Assembly (NCBI GenBank): GCA_027858995.1 | Contig: JAQIBP010000029.1 | Location: forward strand, 1-57,401 | Length of the DNA stretch: 57,401 bases | Source: Deltaproteobacteria bacterium | GTDB taxonomy: Bacteria > Desulfobacterota > Desulfobacteria > Desulfobacterales > Desulfobacteraceae | Reading direction: 5' to 3' | Program-made: the position numbers and the translations under genes | Notes under the pieces: generated by a model | What the model was told of the DNA's origin: nothing | Database searches by the model: none | Seen by the model: only the letters and a program-made list of their open reading frames with translations | In this document: one piece after another, positions 26,878 to 35,084 of the stretch | Layout: each line of letters begins with the position of its first letter | Numbering within the stretch: position 1 is the first letter of the stretch

Positions 26878-27300
26878 TTAAGGGTTACAAATTCCGCAAG
26901 GGTTGTATCCTTCCTTGATTGCATCATCCCTGGCATTGAAAACAGCAGTACAATTTTTACTCTCTGCAAAGTTACAATCAGACTTATGAAAAACATGAGT
27001 TTCAGTATTCCCTAATAGTTTGCCATCTGCATCTTTGGTTTTATCTATTATATTTTTTTCAGGAGCGGTATAGGCAGATTCAGGTTCCTGTAATTTTTCA
27101 GGTGAAGGTGCATTTGTGCAGCATGTATCACCCATATCTGGTTTATCACTTTCATAATTAAGATAAATTGTCAGTCCACCGCCAATTATCAGCATTAAAG
27201 GTATAATTCCTGCCAGAAGAGTTAAAAAAGGCGGGAAGAAAACTGCAAGACCATATATTCCAAATAAAACTGCTATTGCTCCACCGATTAATGTTTTCAT
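26878..27300 (-). CDS. Membrane protein with C-terminal Ada-like metal-binding domain
   Basis: The 140 residues begin with two membrane helices (about 4-22 and 26-47), then a linker containing CC at 60-61 and a C-terminal domain (95-140) with HVFHKSDCNFAES and GYNPCGICNP. The Cys set C109, C117, C135, C138 resembles the zinc site of the N-terminal Ada domain. Ada-type small domains also occur in membrane-anchored form beside nucleases. The outward or inward orientation is unclear. AGGAG precedes the ATG. Confidence 0.75.
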   Translation of the reverse strand: MKTLIGGAIAVLFGIYGLAVFFPPFLTLLAGIIPLMLIIGGGLTIYLNYESDKPDMGDTCCTNAPSPEKLQEPESAYTAPEKNIIDKTKDADGKLLGNTETHVFHKSDCNFAESKNCTAVFNARDDAIKEGYNPCGICNP

Positions 27301-27564
27301 TCAGTACGCTCCTTTTATTAAAATATTCCAATAAAACGTAACAATATAGTTTTTAAGTGCGCTCAAAAAAATAATTGGCATTTTTGGCGCTATTACTGCT
27401 TTAATATCGTAGGTATCAATTTCTTACATATATTCTCTTTTGATGCAAGGAAAAAGAGAGATGAATTCAAAATTCGCCGATGGTACAATTCATTGACTTC
27501 AAGAAAAGTGCCTGTTAGATTGAATTATTTATTTTATCATCTCAAAAAAGGGGGATTATATATT

Positions 27565-27652
27565 ATGGAAAAAAAAGTTCTTGTTCCAGTTGCCCAGGGC
27601 ATAGAGGAGATTGTTGATTAATTATGCCGGCAGAGCTTCAATTATTGTTGAT
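27565..27652 (+). pseudogene. DJ-1/PfpI family remnant
   Basis: This is the only recognisable feature in the otherwise empty stretch 27301-27680. The frame MEKKVLVPVAQGIEEIVD stops after 18 codons. It matches the first strand and loop of DJ-1/PfpI proteins (KKVLVPIADGxEEIE). The following bases read YAGRASIIVDA in another frame, matching the next segment (RRAGAxVxVA). So an internal deletion and frameshift have destroyed the gene, and the rest of the 180-residue family is gone. Confidence 0.6.
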
Positions 27653-27680
27653 GCATAATTTTATATGGATAATATAATCT

Positions 27681-28136
27681 ATGATACAAAAAATTATTTC
27701 CGGAGCTCAAACTGGCGCTGACCGGGCAGGTATTGATGCAGCCATTGAATCAGGTGTTGATTATGGTGGTTGGCTGCCACGTGGCAGAAAGGCTGAAGAT
27801 GGTATAGTTCCAAAAAAATATACAAAATTACAGGAAATCATCGGGGGAAATTATCCAGAAAGAACAAAACAAAATGTTATAGATTCTGATGGAACTGTGA
27901 TTTTCGGTTATGGCAAATTAACAACCGGCTCTGCATTGACCCGGAAACTTGCAAGGCAACACAACAAGCCATACCTGCATATTGATTTAGATATTATCAA
28001 AAAACCGGTACCTGTTATTAAAGATTGGATAGTTGAATGGGATATTAAAGTTTTGAATATTGCCGGGCGAAAAGCAAGTAAAGCACCTGGAATTTACGAT
28101 AAGGTCAAGGATATAATCAGGCAGGTTTTGAGATGA
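27681..28136 (+). CDS. Putative molybdenum-cofactor carrier (pMoCo family)
   Basis: The 151 residues begin KIISGAQTGADRAGIDAA and include GGWLPRGRKAEDG and GTVIFGYGKLTTGSAL, the phosphate- and cofactor-binding loops of the MoCo carrier / YpsA-like Rossmann family (PF12694). It may bind and protect molybdenum cofactor, but this role is inferred from algal homologues. The stop overlaps the next start by 4 bases (ATGA). No ribosome site is strong. Confidence 0.85.
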   Translation: MIQKIISGAQTGADRAGIDAAIESGVDYGGWLPRGRKAEDGIVPKKYTKLQEIIGGNYPERTKQNVIDSDGTVIFGYGKLTTGSALTRKLARQHNKPYLHIDLDIIKKPVPVIKDWIVEWDIKVLNIAGRKASKAPGIYDKVKDIIRQVLR

Positions 28137-28672
28137 CAATCTATTCATATAAAATCCATACTCCGCAAATCCACGAGTCAGTTTTCATAGCTCCAACAGC
28201 TCAAATTATTGGAAATGTAATTATTGGGGAAAAATCATCTATCTGGTTTCAATCTGTTTTGCGTGGAGATTTTGATCAGATTACTATAGGAGAAAAAACA
28301 AATATTCAGGATCTTTGTATGTGCCACGCTGATAAAAATATCCCTTTGAAAATCGGAAATAGCGTTATTATAGGCCATAGAGGTATTATACATGGATGCA
28401 CAATCGAAGATAAATGCCTGATTGGTATGGGAGCAATTGTTATGAACAAGGCTGTAATTGGCACAGGATCTGTGGTAGCTGCCGGCGCTGTTGTCCTGGG
28501 AAAAACGATTATTCCACCATATTCACTGGTTACAGGTTCACCAGGAAAGATTAAGAAAACTTATAAAAACAGGGAAGAGATTGAACAAAAAATAAGAACC
28601 ATGTCTGAGGATTATCTAAATAATGCTGAGAATTTCAGTTCAAATAAAATGTTTTATGAGGTAAAGATTTAG
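28133..28672 (+). CDS. Gamma-class carbonic anhydrase-like acyltransferase-fold protein
   Basis: The 179 residues fold as a left-handed beta-helix with hexapeptide repeats (VIIGEKSSIW, ITIGEKTNIQ, AVIGTGSVVA). Metal ligands are H65 in CMCHAD and H82 and H87 in GHRGIIHG, as in the YrdA/PaaY group. A C-terminal helix caps it. Some members hydrate CO2, others do not. It is translationally coupled to the MoCo carrier gene. Confidence 0.9.
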   Translation: MTIYSYKIHTPQIHESVFIAPTAQIIGNVIIGEKSSIWFQSVLRGDFDQITIGEKTNIQDLCMCHADKNIPLKIGNSVIIGHRGIIHGCTIEDKCLIGMGAIVMNKAVIGTGSVVAAGAVVLGKTIIPPYSLVTGSPGKIKKTYKNREEIEQKIRTMSEDYLNNAENFSSNKMFYEVKI

Positions 28673-28685
28673 ATTTGAGGATAAA

Positions 28686-28829
28686 ATGAGAAATTTTTTT
28701 TGTTTGCTGGGATTGGCAGGAATTGTCCTGCTTATTGCCGGTTATTATTTTATCGATAATAGTAATTTATGTTATCTTCTTGGAATTGCATTTATGCTTG
28801 CTGGATATATCGGGATAAATAAAACATAA
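28686..28829 (+). CDS. Small two-helix membrane protein
   Basis: This 47-residue frame has ATG at 28686 after GAGGATAAA. It is two hydrophobic helices, FFCLLGLAGIVLLIAGYYF and LCYLLGIAFMLAGYIGI, joined by a short DNSN turn. The good ribosome site and its place 13 bases after the preceding gene support coding. No function is recognised. Confidence 0.6.
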   Translation: MRNFFCLLGLAGIVLLIAGYYFIDNSNLCYLLGIAFMLAGYIGINKT

Positions 28830-28865
28830 TAATTATTTTAGAAATAAAAAAGTATGGGGGTACTC

Positions 28866-29210
28866 ATGAGCAATAAAAAACATCTTTATGTATTATGGAC
28901 TAATGATAATCCTATCACAGCTGAAAAAATGGTTTTCATGTACACCATTAATTCACTTATACAAGGATGGTGGGAAAAAGTAACCCTTATAATCTGGGGT
29001 GCTACTACCAAATTGGTAAGTGAAAATGCAGAAATTCAAAGCAAAGTCAAAGAAGCATTGGAAGCGGGAGTTCATGTTTCTGCCTGTAAAGCCTGTGCAG
29101 ATCAACTGGGAGTATCTGATAATTTAAAAAATCTTGGAATTGAAGTAATCTATTGGGGTGTTCCACTTACAGATCTTTTAAAAAAAGATGAAAAACTATT
29201 AACGATTTAA
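28866..29210 (+). CDS. DsrE-family protein
   Basis: The chosen start, ATGAGC at 28866, follows GGGGGT; 114 residues result. HLYVLWTNDNPITAEKMVF and VTLIIWGATTKLV are the beta-alpha units of the DsrE fold, and a Cys pair in SACKACADQLG (about residues 78-81) is where DsrE/TusD-type proteins carry the sulfur-relay Cys. It could relay sulfur in this sulfur-metabolising organism; the partner genes of dsrEFH are not adjacent. Confidence 0.82.
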   Translation: MSNKKHLYVLWTNDNPITAEKMVFMYTINSLIQGWWEKVTLIIWGATTKLVSENAEIQSKVKEALEAGVHVSACKACADQLGVSDNLKNLGIEVIYWGVPLTDLLKKDEKLLTI

Positions 29211-29224
29211 GATGGATTTAAAAT

Positions 29225-29527
29225 TTGAGCAATAGAACTCTCTTGAATAAAACCTGGTCTGTCTATCTGTTAGAATGCTCTGATAATTCTTTGTATTGTG
29301 GTGTTACTAATAATCTTGAACATCGTTTGATAAAACACAATAAAGGAATAGCTTCAAAATATACAAGAGCAAGGCTTCCGGTTGAATTGACTGCAATTAT
29401 CAATAATCTTACCAAAAGCGAAGCATATAAAATTGAGTATCGGGTTAAAAAATTACCTGCATCAAAGAAAATAACTGCATTGAAAGATGGTAATTTTTCA
29501 GTGAACACCCTCCTGAATGATGAATAA
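29225..29527 (+). CDS. GIY-YIG nuclease-domain protein (UPF0213-like)
   Basis: This 100-residue protein begins at TTG (29225); an in-frame stop lies just upstream, and no ATG precedes the conserved SVYLLECSDNSLYCGVTNN. The domain continues with HNKGIASKYTRARLPVEL and a conserved Glu in KIEYRVKKL. It is a single-domain GIY-YIG protein like YhbQ. The role is probably in DNA handling but is not defined. Confidence 0.87.
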   Translation: MSNRTLLNKTWSVYLLECSDNSLYCGVTNNLEHRLIKHNKGIASKYTRARLPVELTAIINNLTKSEAYKIEYRVKKLPASKKITALKDGNFSVNTLLNDE

Positions 29528-29617
29528 TCCACTCCCAGAAATGTGTTCACTTTTTCTCTACCGGATCACTATTGTCGCGGTGGATAATATTGAGACAAGG
29601 CAGAAAATTACAATACC

Positions 29618-29971
29618 ATGAACATGGGAGATGAAACCGCCAGGGCACTTGTTCAACAAACAGACCTTTTACTGCTGGATGAACCCACAAGCAGTCTTGA
29701 CTTGAAAAACCAGACTGATATTCTTGGGTTGATCCGGCATATTGTAAAAGGGCATCATATTGCCGCAATTATGACCATGCATGATCTGAATACAGCCTTG
29801 CGATATGCAGATCAGTATTTATTTTTAAAGGATAAAACAATTTATGGGGCTGGAAAGATAAATGAAATTTCTTCAAAAATGATAGAAGAGGTTTATGGGG
29901 TCGAAGTTGAAATCGTTTACCACAAGGGATTTCCCGTAGTCGTCCCCATTGAGAATGAAAAAGCAGCCTGA
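29618..29971 (+). pseudogene. ABC transporter ATPase, C-terminal half (FecE/BtuD-like remnant)
   Basis: The 117 codons begin right at the end of the ABC signature region (TARALVQQTDLLLLDEPTSS), with Walker B, the D-loop SSLDL and the H-loop MTMHDLNTALRYAD. The C-terminal domain resembles iron-siderophore or cobalamin importers. Walker A, the Q-loop and most of the signature are absent, and bases upstream do not encode them. The protein cannot be an active ATPase. It sits 24 bases upstream of an FmdE gene, a common neighbour of metal ABC transporters. Confidence 0.8.
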
Positions 29972-29995
29972 TTTTTTATAAAAGGAGATTGGAAA

Positions 29996-30532
29996 ATGAC
30001 ATGCTCAATAGAAAAAGAAGTGATTGAAAAAACCATAGAGTTCCATCGGCATAACTGCCCGGGACTGACCATTGGGATTCGGGCAGCAGAACTTGCAATG
30101 AAAAAATTGAATATTCATAATGCAAAAGCTCCGGTATGTGTGGCTGAAACAGATATGTGCGGCGTGGATGCCATCCAGTTTCTGACGGGATGTTCCTTTG
30201 GTAAAGGCAACCTGATCCATAAAGATTACGGCAAATCAGTCTTTACATTTTATGACAGGGATGCACATAAAGGTTTTCGGGCGGTATTTAAAGATAATTT
30301 TGCAAGGGATGAAGAAGACAGAGATATGCGAATCAAACAGCTTTTGCAGGCGGATTTAAAAGATCTTTTTGTAACTGAAGATGTGGACGAACCGCCTGTA
30401 AGACCTGCCCGGATACTCAAAAGCATTCAATGCGACGCGTGCCGTGAAATGACCATGGAGTCCCGCATTAGGTTGTTTGACGGAAAAAATTTCTGTATTC
30501 CGTGTTTTGAGAACGTGGAACAAAAAATTTAG
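29996..30532 (+). CDS. FmdE-family protein with C-terminal zinc finger
   Basis: The 178 residues show the FmdE motif FHRHNCPGLTIGIRAAELAM, followed by DMCGVDAIQFLTGCSFGKGN and DYGKSVFTFYDR. A C-terminal zinc ribbon has CDACREM and FCIPCFENV. FmdE proteins accompany molybdenum or tungsten enzymes and metal ABC transporters; their activity is not settled. AGGAG precedes the ATG. The truncated ABC ATPase just upstream suggests a partly deleted metal uptake operon. Confidence 0.88.
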   Translation: MTCSIEKEVIEKTIEFHRHNCPGLTIGIRAAELAMKKLNIHNAKAPVCVAETDMCGVDAIQFLTGCSFGKGNLIHKDYGKSVFTFYDRDAHKGFRAVFKDNFARDEEDRDMRIKQLLQADLKDLFVTEDVDEPPVRPARILKSIQCDACREMTMESRIRLFDGKNFCIPCFENVEQKI

Positions 30533-30686
30533 CCTTCCCAATAAAATTAAATACTACCCTGCCATGGCAGGGCTTCATTTTCAGCCTGACATTGACTATC
30601 TCAAGATATGGGATTTCCATGGCTTTGCCCAAAAAAAAAGATTTAAGCAAATTTTGCCTAAACCCTTGATTTTAAAGCTTTTGTAG

Positions 30687-30762
30687 TGGTGCCCAGGAAC
30701 AGAATCGAACTGCTGACACGGGGATTTTCAGTCCCCTGCTCTACCGACTGAGCTACCTGGGC
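30687..30762 (-). tRNA. tRNA-Phe (anticodon GAA)
   Basis: On the minus strand the acceptor GCCCAGG pairs with CCUGGGC, the anticodon stem GGGGA/UCCCC encloses CUGAAAA (anticodon GAA), and the T arm has GUUCGAUUC. The 3' ACCA is encoded at 30687-30690. Confidence 0.95.
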
Positions 30763-30778
30763 CCAAACAACAAGAGGC

Positions 30779-30807
30779 TATATATGTTTTTTCAATATCT
30801 ATGTCAA
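30779..30807 (-). promoter_or_regulatory. Promoter for tRNA-Phe
   Basis: On the minus strand TTGACA (30802-30807) and TATATA (30779-30784) are 17 bases apart, ending 16 bases upstream of the tRNA. This is the same architecture as the tRNA-Leu promoter. Confidence 0.75.
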
Positions 30808-30844
30808 GAAAAATATTAAAAATGTGTTTGAGACATATATATTC

Positions 30845-31576
30845 TCATATATCACCAAAGAGGTGTTGAATAAGAGTACAGGATGCAATAGAAGCTGTCT
30901 CAGCTCTTAAAATTCTGGGCCCAAGACTATAGGGCAAAAAGCCTTTTTCTCTTGCCTTTAATATCTCTTTTTTTGAAAACCCGCCTTCAGGTCCTATTAA
31001 TATAATTATCTTGTTTGGGGAGACACTGTTTTGCAAAGTTTTAATTTTATGGTTTGATTTTTCCCAGAATGCAATTTTTAAATCATGGTTCTCAGATTGT
31101 TTCATAAGGGTCTCAAAATTCAAGGGCTTTGATATTTCAGGAAGACAGCTTCTATTACACTGTTTTAAAGACTCTTTTGCAATATTTTCCCATCTTTTTT
31201 TACGTTTCTGCAATTTTATTATATTTGGACTTGGAATAGATCGTTCACAAAAAAAAGGCATCCATTTCTGTACACCAAGTTGTGTGATGTGTTTTATTAC
31301 AAAATCCATTTTTTTATCCTTAAGCATGCCTGAACACAACGTGATATCAATGAATGATTCAGTAACAGAATCAGATTTTTCAATAATTTGAATTTCTATA
31401 ATCTCTGGTGTAGCATTAAGAATTATTGAGTTGTAGTCATTGCCTTTCCCATCTGTTATTGCAATATTGTCACCTCTTTTTTTTCTGAGAACTTTAAAGA
31501 TATGTTTTGCATCCTGCCCGGTGATGCAGACCTTTGATGGTAAAATTTTAATTTCTGGAATAATAAATTTTTGCAT
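30845..31576 (-). CDS. rsmE: 16S rRNA m3U1498 methyltransferase RsmE
   Basis: The 243 residues show the SPOUT-family C-terminal knot with IILIGPEGGFSKKEI and LGPRILRAETA, the SAM-binding loops of RsmE. The N-terminal PUA-like domain has HIFKVLRKKRGD. It methylates U1498 of 16S rRNA. The length is normal. It is divergent from the acidic-protein gene. Confidence 0.94.
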   Translation of the reverse strand: MQKFIIPEIKILPSKVCITGQDAKHIFKVLRKKRGDNIAITDGKGNDYNSIILNATPEIIEIQIIEKSDSVTESFIDITLCSGMLKDKKMDFVIKHITQLGVQKWMPFFCERSIPSPNIIKLQKRKKRWENIAKESLKQCNRSCLPEISKPLNFETLMKQSENHDLKIAFWEKSNHKIKTLQNSVSPNKIIILIGPEGGFSKKEILKAREKGFLPYSLGPRILRAETASIASCTLIQHLFGDI

Positions 31577-31654
31577 GATGTATTTTTAAAACAGAGGAGA
31601 TTAATTGTAAATGCCTTTTTTTTTATCTCTTTAAGAGTGTGGTTCGTAAAGTAG

Positions 31655-31683
31655 TTGACACTTTGATGTTGCTTTGATATTTT
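31655..31683 (+). promoter_or_regulatory. Promoter for the acidic helical-tail protein
   Basis: TTGACA at 31655-31660 and TATTTT at 31678-31683 are 17 bases apart. They lie about 60 bases upstream of the ATG at 31745, and no other gene could use them. Confidence 0.5.
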
Positions 31684-31744
31684 TTGTGCGCAGACAATAT
31701 GGAAAGGACACTGTTTTAATACACAATAAAGAGAGGTCAAGGAT

Positions 31745-32299
31745 ATGACAGATTTAAATGATGATATTATCGAACTGACAGATATTGCAAATAAAAATTC
31801 TGATCTGCCAACTGGTGAATATGTAATTGAATTGACTGATATTGTTAAAGATGAAATAACCAACCTTGATCTTGAGATAGAAAAGGAAGATGAATTTGAG
31901 CTTGAAATAAGTGCTTCTAAAGATGCTGAACAGATTGATGATGAGTTTACAGATGATATTTTTGAAGATGATGATGTTGAAGATAACTCATATGATGATG
32001 GGCTAACAGATGACGAATTTCCAGATGTTGAGCTCTCAGATGTTGATCAGGCATATGATGATTGGGAAGATGATACAGAAGATATTACAGTGGATAAACC
32101 TGAGACTGAACCAGATTTAGACAAGGTTGTACCAGATAGTTTTATAATTGACCAGGAGCAGATAGAGACTGTTTTGGAACGGATAATTGAAAAAAAGTTT
32201 GCTGGCAAAATAGAAAGCATTCTGTTTGAAGTTATGGAAAATGTGATTGAAAAACAGATTGTTGAAATTAAAGAAAGTTTGCAAAAAGACCTTGAATAG
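31745..32299 (+). CDS. Acidic protein with ELTDI repeats and helical C-terminus (PopZ-like architecture)
   Basis: The 184-residue protein has two copies of an IELTDI motif (about residues 8-13 and 28-33), a very acidic low-complexity segment (about 45-125, long runs of Asp and Glu) and a C-terminal amphipathic region (about 136-184) with ETVLERIIEKKFAGKIESIL. This layout of short N-terminal motif, acidic disordered middle and helical C-terminus is that of PopZ-type polar scaffolds, though I cannot show homology. It has its own promoter and is followed by a terminator before valS. Confidence 0.75.
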   Translation: MTDLNDDIIELTDIANKNSDLPTGEYVIELTDIVKDEITNLDLEIEKEDEFELEISASKDAEQIDDEFTDDIFEDDDVEDNSYDDGLTDDEFPDVELSDVDQAYDDWEDDTEDITVDKPETEPDLDKVVPDSFIIDQEQIETVLERIIEKKFAGKIESILFEVMENVIEKQIVEIKESLQKDLE

Positions 32300-32361
32300 A
32301 TTGGTAATAAATAATTTCAAGGCCGTTTAAATACAATATTTTTAATATGATAAAGTTTACA

Positions 32362-32388
32362 GGGGTTCTTATAAAAGATCCCCTTTTT
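32362..32388 (+). terminator. Hairpin plus T-run terminator upstream of valS
   Basis: GGGG and CCCC flank TCTT/AAGA in a stem from 32362 to 32383, with one T-T mismatch and a short loop, followed by TTTTT. It separates the acidic-protein gene from valS and might also act as an attenuator of valS. No T-box motif was seen. Confidence 0.7.
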
Positions 32389-32414
32389 AATTACTAAAGC
32401 AGGAGTTGATATAT

Positions 32415-35072
32415 ATGGGTTCGGATTCTCTGAACAAAGGGTATGAGCCGGCAGGCATAGAGGAAAAATGGTATAAATTCTGGCTTGATAACGGGTTTTT
32501 CAAAGCTGATGATAAAAAAGATAACAAAACCTTTTCCATAGTTATTCCACCTCCAAATGTTACTGGAGTGCTTCACATGGGACATGCCTTGAATAATGTT
32601 ATTCAGGATATCATGTGCAGATACCAAAGGCTTTGCGGAGTCAATGTTTTATGGATGCCGGGAACAGATCATGCCGGGATTGCAACCCAGAATGTTGTTG
32701 AAAGAGATCTTGCTAAAAAAGGTTTGACAAGGGATCAGCTTGGCAGAGAAGAGTTTATAAAACAGGTCTGGAAATGGCGTGAAAAATCCGGTGGAGCTAT
32801 TATTAATCAGCTTAAAAGACTTGGCGCATCCTGTGACTGGGAGCGTGAGCGTTTTACCATGGATGAGGGCCTTTCCGATGCTGTAAGAAAAGTATTTGTT
32901 AGACTTTATAAAGAGGGACTGATTTATCAGGGCCAGTATATTATCAACTGGTGTCCAAGGTGTAAAACAGCTCTTGCTGATCTTGAAGTTGAATATGAAG
33001 AGAAAGATGCATACCTCTATTATATAAAGTATCCCTTTGTGAATAAGAAAAAAGGGCTTATAGTTGCCACCACAAGGCCTGAAACCATGTTTGGAGATAC
33101 AGCAGTTGCTGTAAACCCGGATGATGAACGGTTCAAGGATCTTAAGGAAAAAGAGGTACTTCTGCCTTTGACAGACAGGAGCATTCCAATTATTCAAGAT
33201 GATTATGTGGATATCAGTTTTGGAACCGGTGCGCTTAAAGTTACCCCTGCTCATGATCCTAATGATTTTCATCTTGGAGAAAAACATGGATTGGAAAAAT
33301 TAAAAGTCATTGATGATGACGGTATCATGCTTGAAAGTGCAGGGCAATTCAGAGGCCTGGACCGATTTGAATGCAGGGAGAAAGCTGTTAAAGCTTTAAC
33401 TGACCAGGGCCTGCTCGTTAAAAAAAAACCACTGAAACATAGTGTTGGTAATTGTTATAGATGCAGGACAGTGGTGGAGCCTTCTATTTCAAAACAGTGG
33501 TTTGTCAAAGTTGCTCCCCTTGCAAAAAAAGCTTCTGATGCAGTAAAAAATGGACAAACCAGGATTATTCCTGATAACTGGTCAAAGACCTATTTTGAAT
33601 GGATGGATAATATCCGGGACTGGTGTATTTCACGCCAAATCTGGTGGGGCCATAGAATCCCAGTATGGAAATGTTCTGATTGCAGCGAAATCATTGTTGA
33701 AGAGACAGATCCGGATGTCTGCCCATCCTGTGGATCTAAACATATTATTCAGGAAACCGATGTCCTCGACACCTGGTTTTCAAGTGCGCTCTGGCCTTTT
33801 TCAACCATGGGATGGCCGGAAAACACAGATCTTTTAAAGACTTTTTATCCCACCAATGTCCTAGTTACAGGATTTGATATTCTCTTTTTCTGGGTAGCCA
33901 GGATGATGATGATGGGAGTTCATTTCATGGATGAAGTTCCTTTTAATGATGTTTATATCCATGCCCTTGTAAGAGATGAGCACGGGAAAAAAATGAGCAA
34001 ATCAAAGGGCAATGTTATTGATCCTTTAAAAGTTATTGATGAATATGGAGCAGATGCTTTCAGATTCACACTTTCAGCTTTTGCTGCCCAGGGGCGTGAT
34101 GTTAAAATGTCAGAATCAAGAGTGGAAGGATACAGGCATTTTGTCAACAAGCTTTGGAATGCATCAAGATTTGCACTCATGCATGTTACATCAAAAGATA
34201 TTAATATTGATTATGAAAAATTATCCCTTGCTGAAAAATGGATACTTTCAAGATGTGCTCATACATCTTTACTTGTCAAACAGGGCATTGAAAATTATAA
34301 ATTTAATGAAGCTGCATCTGCAGTTTATAAATTTGTATGGCATGAATTCTGTGACTGGTTTATTGAAACTGCCAAGCCTGCACTTTATGACAAAGAGGGT
34401 GTGCAAAGAAGAAATTGTGCAAGAAGTGTGCTTTCAAAAGTCTTAAATGACACTGTTATCATGCTTCATCCTTTTATGCCTTTTGTTACAGAGGAAATAT
34501 ACAGCATTCTGCCCGGAACAAACGGATCTGTTATGAAGGCATCATATCCATACAACAAAAAAGAGTATGGAATTTACAGAAATGAGGTTGTTGAAAAAGA
34601 TGTTCAATTTGTTTTTGATATAATTTCGGGTATCAGAAATATCAGAAGTGAAATGAAAATTCAACCTTCCATGAAGCTCAAGGTGCTTGCCCATACTGAG
34701 GATAAAAGAGAAAAAATTATTATCGCTGAAAATAAATCTTTTATTGTAAATCTGGCAACACTGGAGAGTTTTTATTTTTGTGAAACTGACACTATCCCGT
34801 CATCCAGTGCATCATCTGTGACAGGAGATACAACCTGCTTTGTTATGCTTGAAGGTGTGGTCAATTTTGATAAAGAGATAGCAAGGCTTGAAAAAGAGGT
34901 TGCAAAAAATACGAAAGAACTTCTTGGAGTGCAAAAAAGATTAAATAATGAAAGCTTTCTTGACAAGGCTCCAGACAATATAATCCAAAAAGTAAAAGCT
35001 CAGCATTCAGATCTTGAAGAGGAGAACAACAAGCTTAAAGAAAACCTGGAAAGAATTGTGAAAATGAAGTAA
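32415..35072 (+). CDS. valS: Valyl-tRNA synthetase
   Basis: The ATG at 32415 (885 residues) follows AGGAG; a longer TTG-started frame at 32406 has no spacing for it. It is a class I synthetase with HIGH-type motif PNVTGVLHMGHALN, KMSKS motif GKKMSKSKGNVIDP, an editing domain with TTRPETMFGDTAVAV and a C-terminal coiled coil (ARLEKEVAKNTKEL). A Cys4 zinc site is visible in WKCSDCSEI and VCPSCGSKH. It charges tRNA-Val. The length is normal. Confidence 0.97.
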   Translation: MGSDSLNKGYEPAGIEEKWYKFWLDNGFFKADDKKDNKTFSIVIPPPNVTGVLHMGHALNNVIQDIMCRYQRLCGVNVLWMPGTDHAGIATQNVVERDLAKKGLTRDQLGREEFIKQVWKWREKSGGAIINQLKRLGASCDWERERFTMDEGLSDAVRKVFVRLYKEGLIYQGQYIINWCPRCKTALADLEVEYEEKDAYLYYIKYPFVNKKKGLIVATTRPETMFGDTAVAVNPDDERFKDLKEKEVLLPLTDRSIPIIQDDYVDISFGTGALKVTPAHDPNDFHLGEKHGLEKLKVIDDDGIMLESAGQFRGLDRFECREKAVKALTDQGLLVKKKPLKHSVGNCYRCRTVVEPSISKQWFVKVAPLAKKASDAVKNGQTRIIPDNWSKTYFEWMDNIRDWCISRQIWWGHRIPVWKCSDCSEIIVEETDPDVCPSCGSKHIIQETDVLDTWFSSALWPFSTMGWPENTDLLKTFYPTNVLVTGFDILFFWVARMMMMGVHFMDEVPFNDVYIHALVRDEHGKKMSKSKGNVIDPLKVIDEYGADAFRFTLSAFAAQGRDVKMSESRVEGYRHFVNKLWNASRFALMHVTSKDINIDYEKLSLAEKWILSRCAHTSLLVKQGIENYKFNEAASAVYKFVWHEFCDWFIETAKPALYDKEGVQRRNCARSVLSKVLNDTVIMLHPFMPFVTEEIYSILPGTNGSVMKASYPYNKKEYGIYRNEVVEKDVQFVFDIISGIRNIRSEMKIQPSMKLKVLAHTEDKREKIIIAENKSFIVNLATLESFYFCETDTIPSSSASSVTGDTTCFVMLEGVVNFDKEIARLEKEVAKNTKELLGVQKRLNNESFLDKAPDNIIQKVKAQHSDLEEENNKLKENLERIVKMK

Positions 35073-35084
35073 AATCTTTGAATT

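Noticed and set aside
32300-32414. T-box leader for valS
   Set aside because: The hairpin and T run are present, but no T-box core motif or specifier loop could be found upstream, so it is treated as a plain terminator.
32649-33287. 212-codon minus-strand frame inside valS
   Set aside because: It is antisense to the conserved catalytic and editing domains of ValS and shows no motif or ribosome site.
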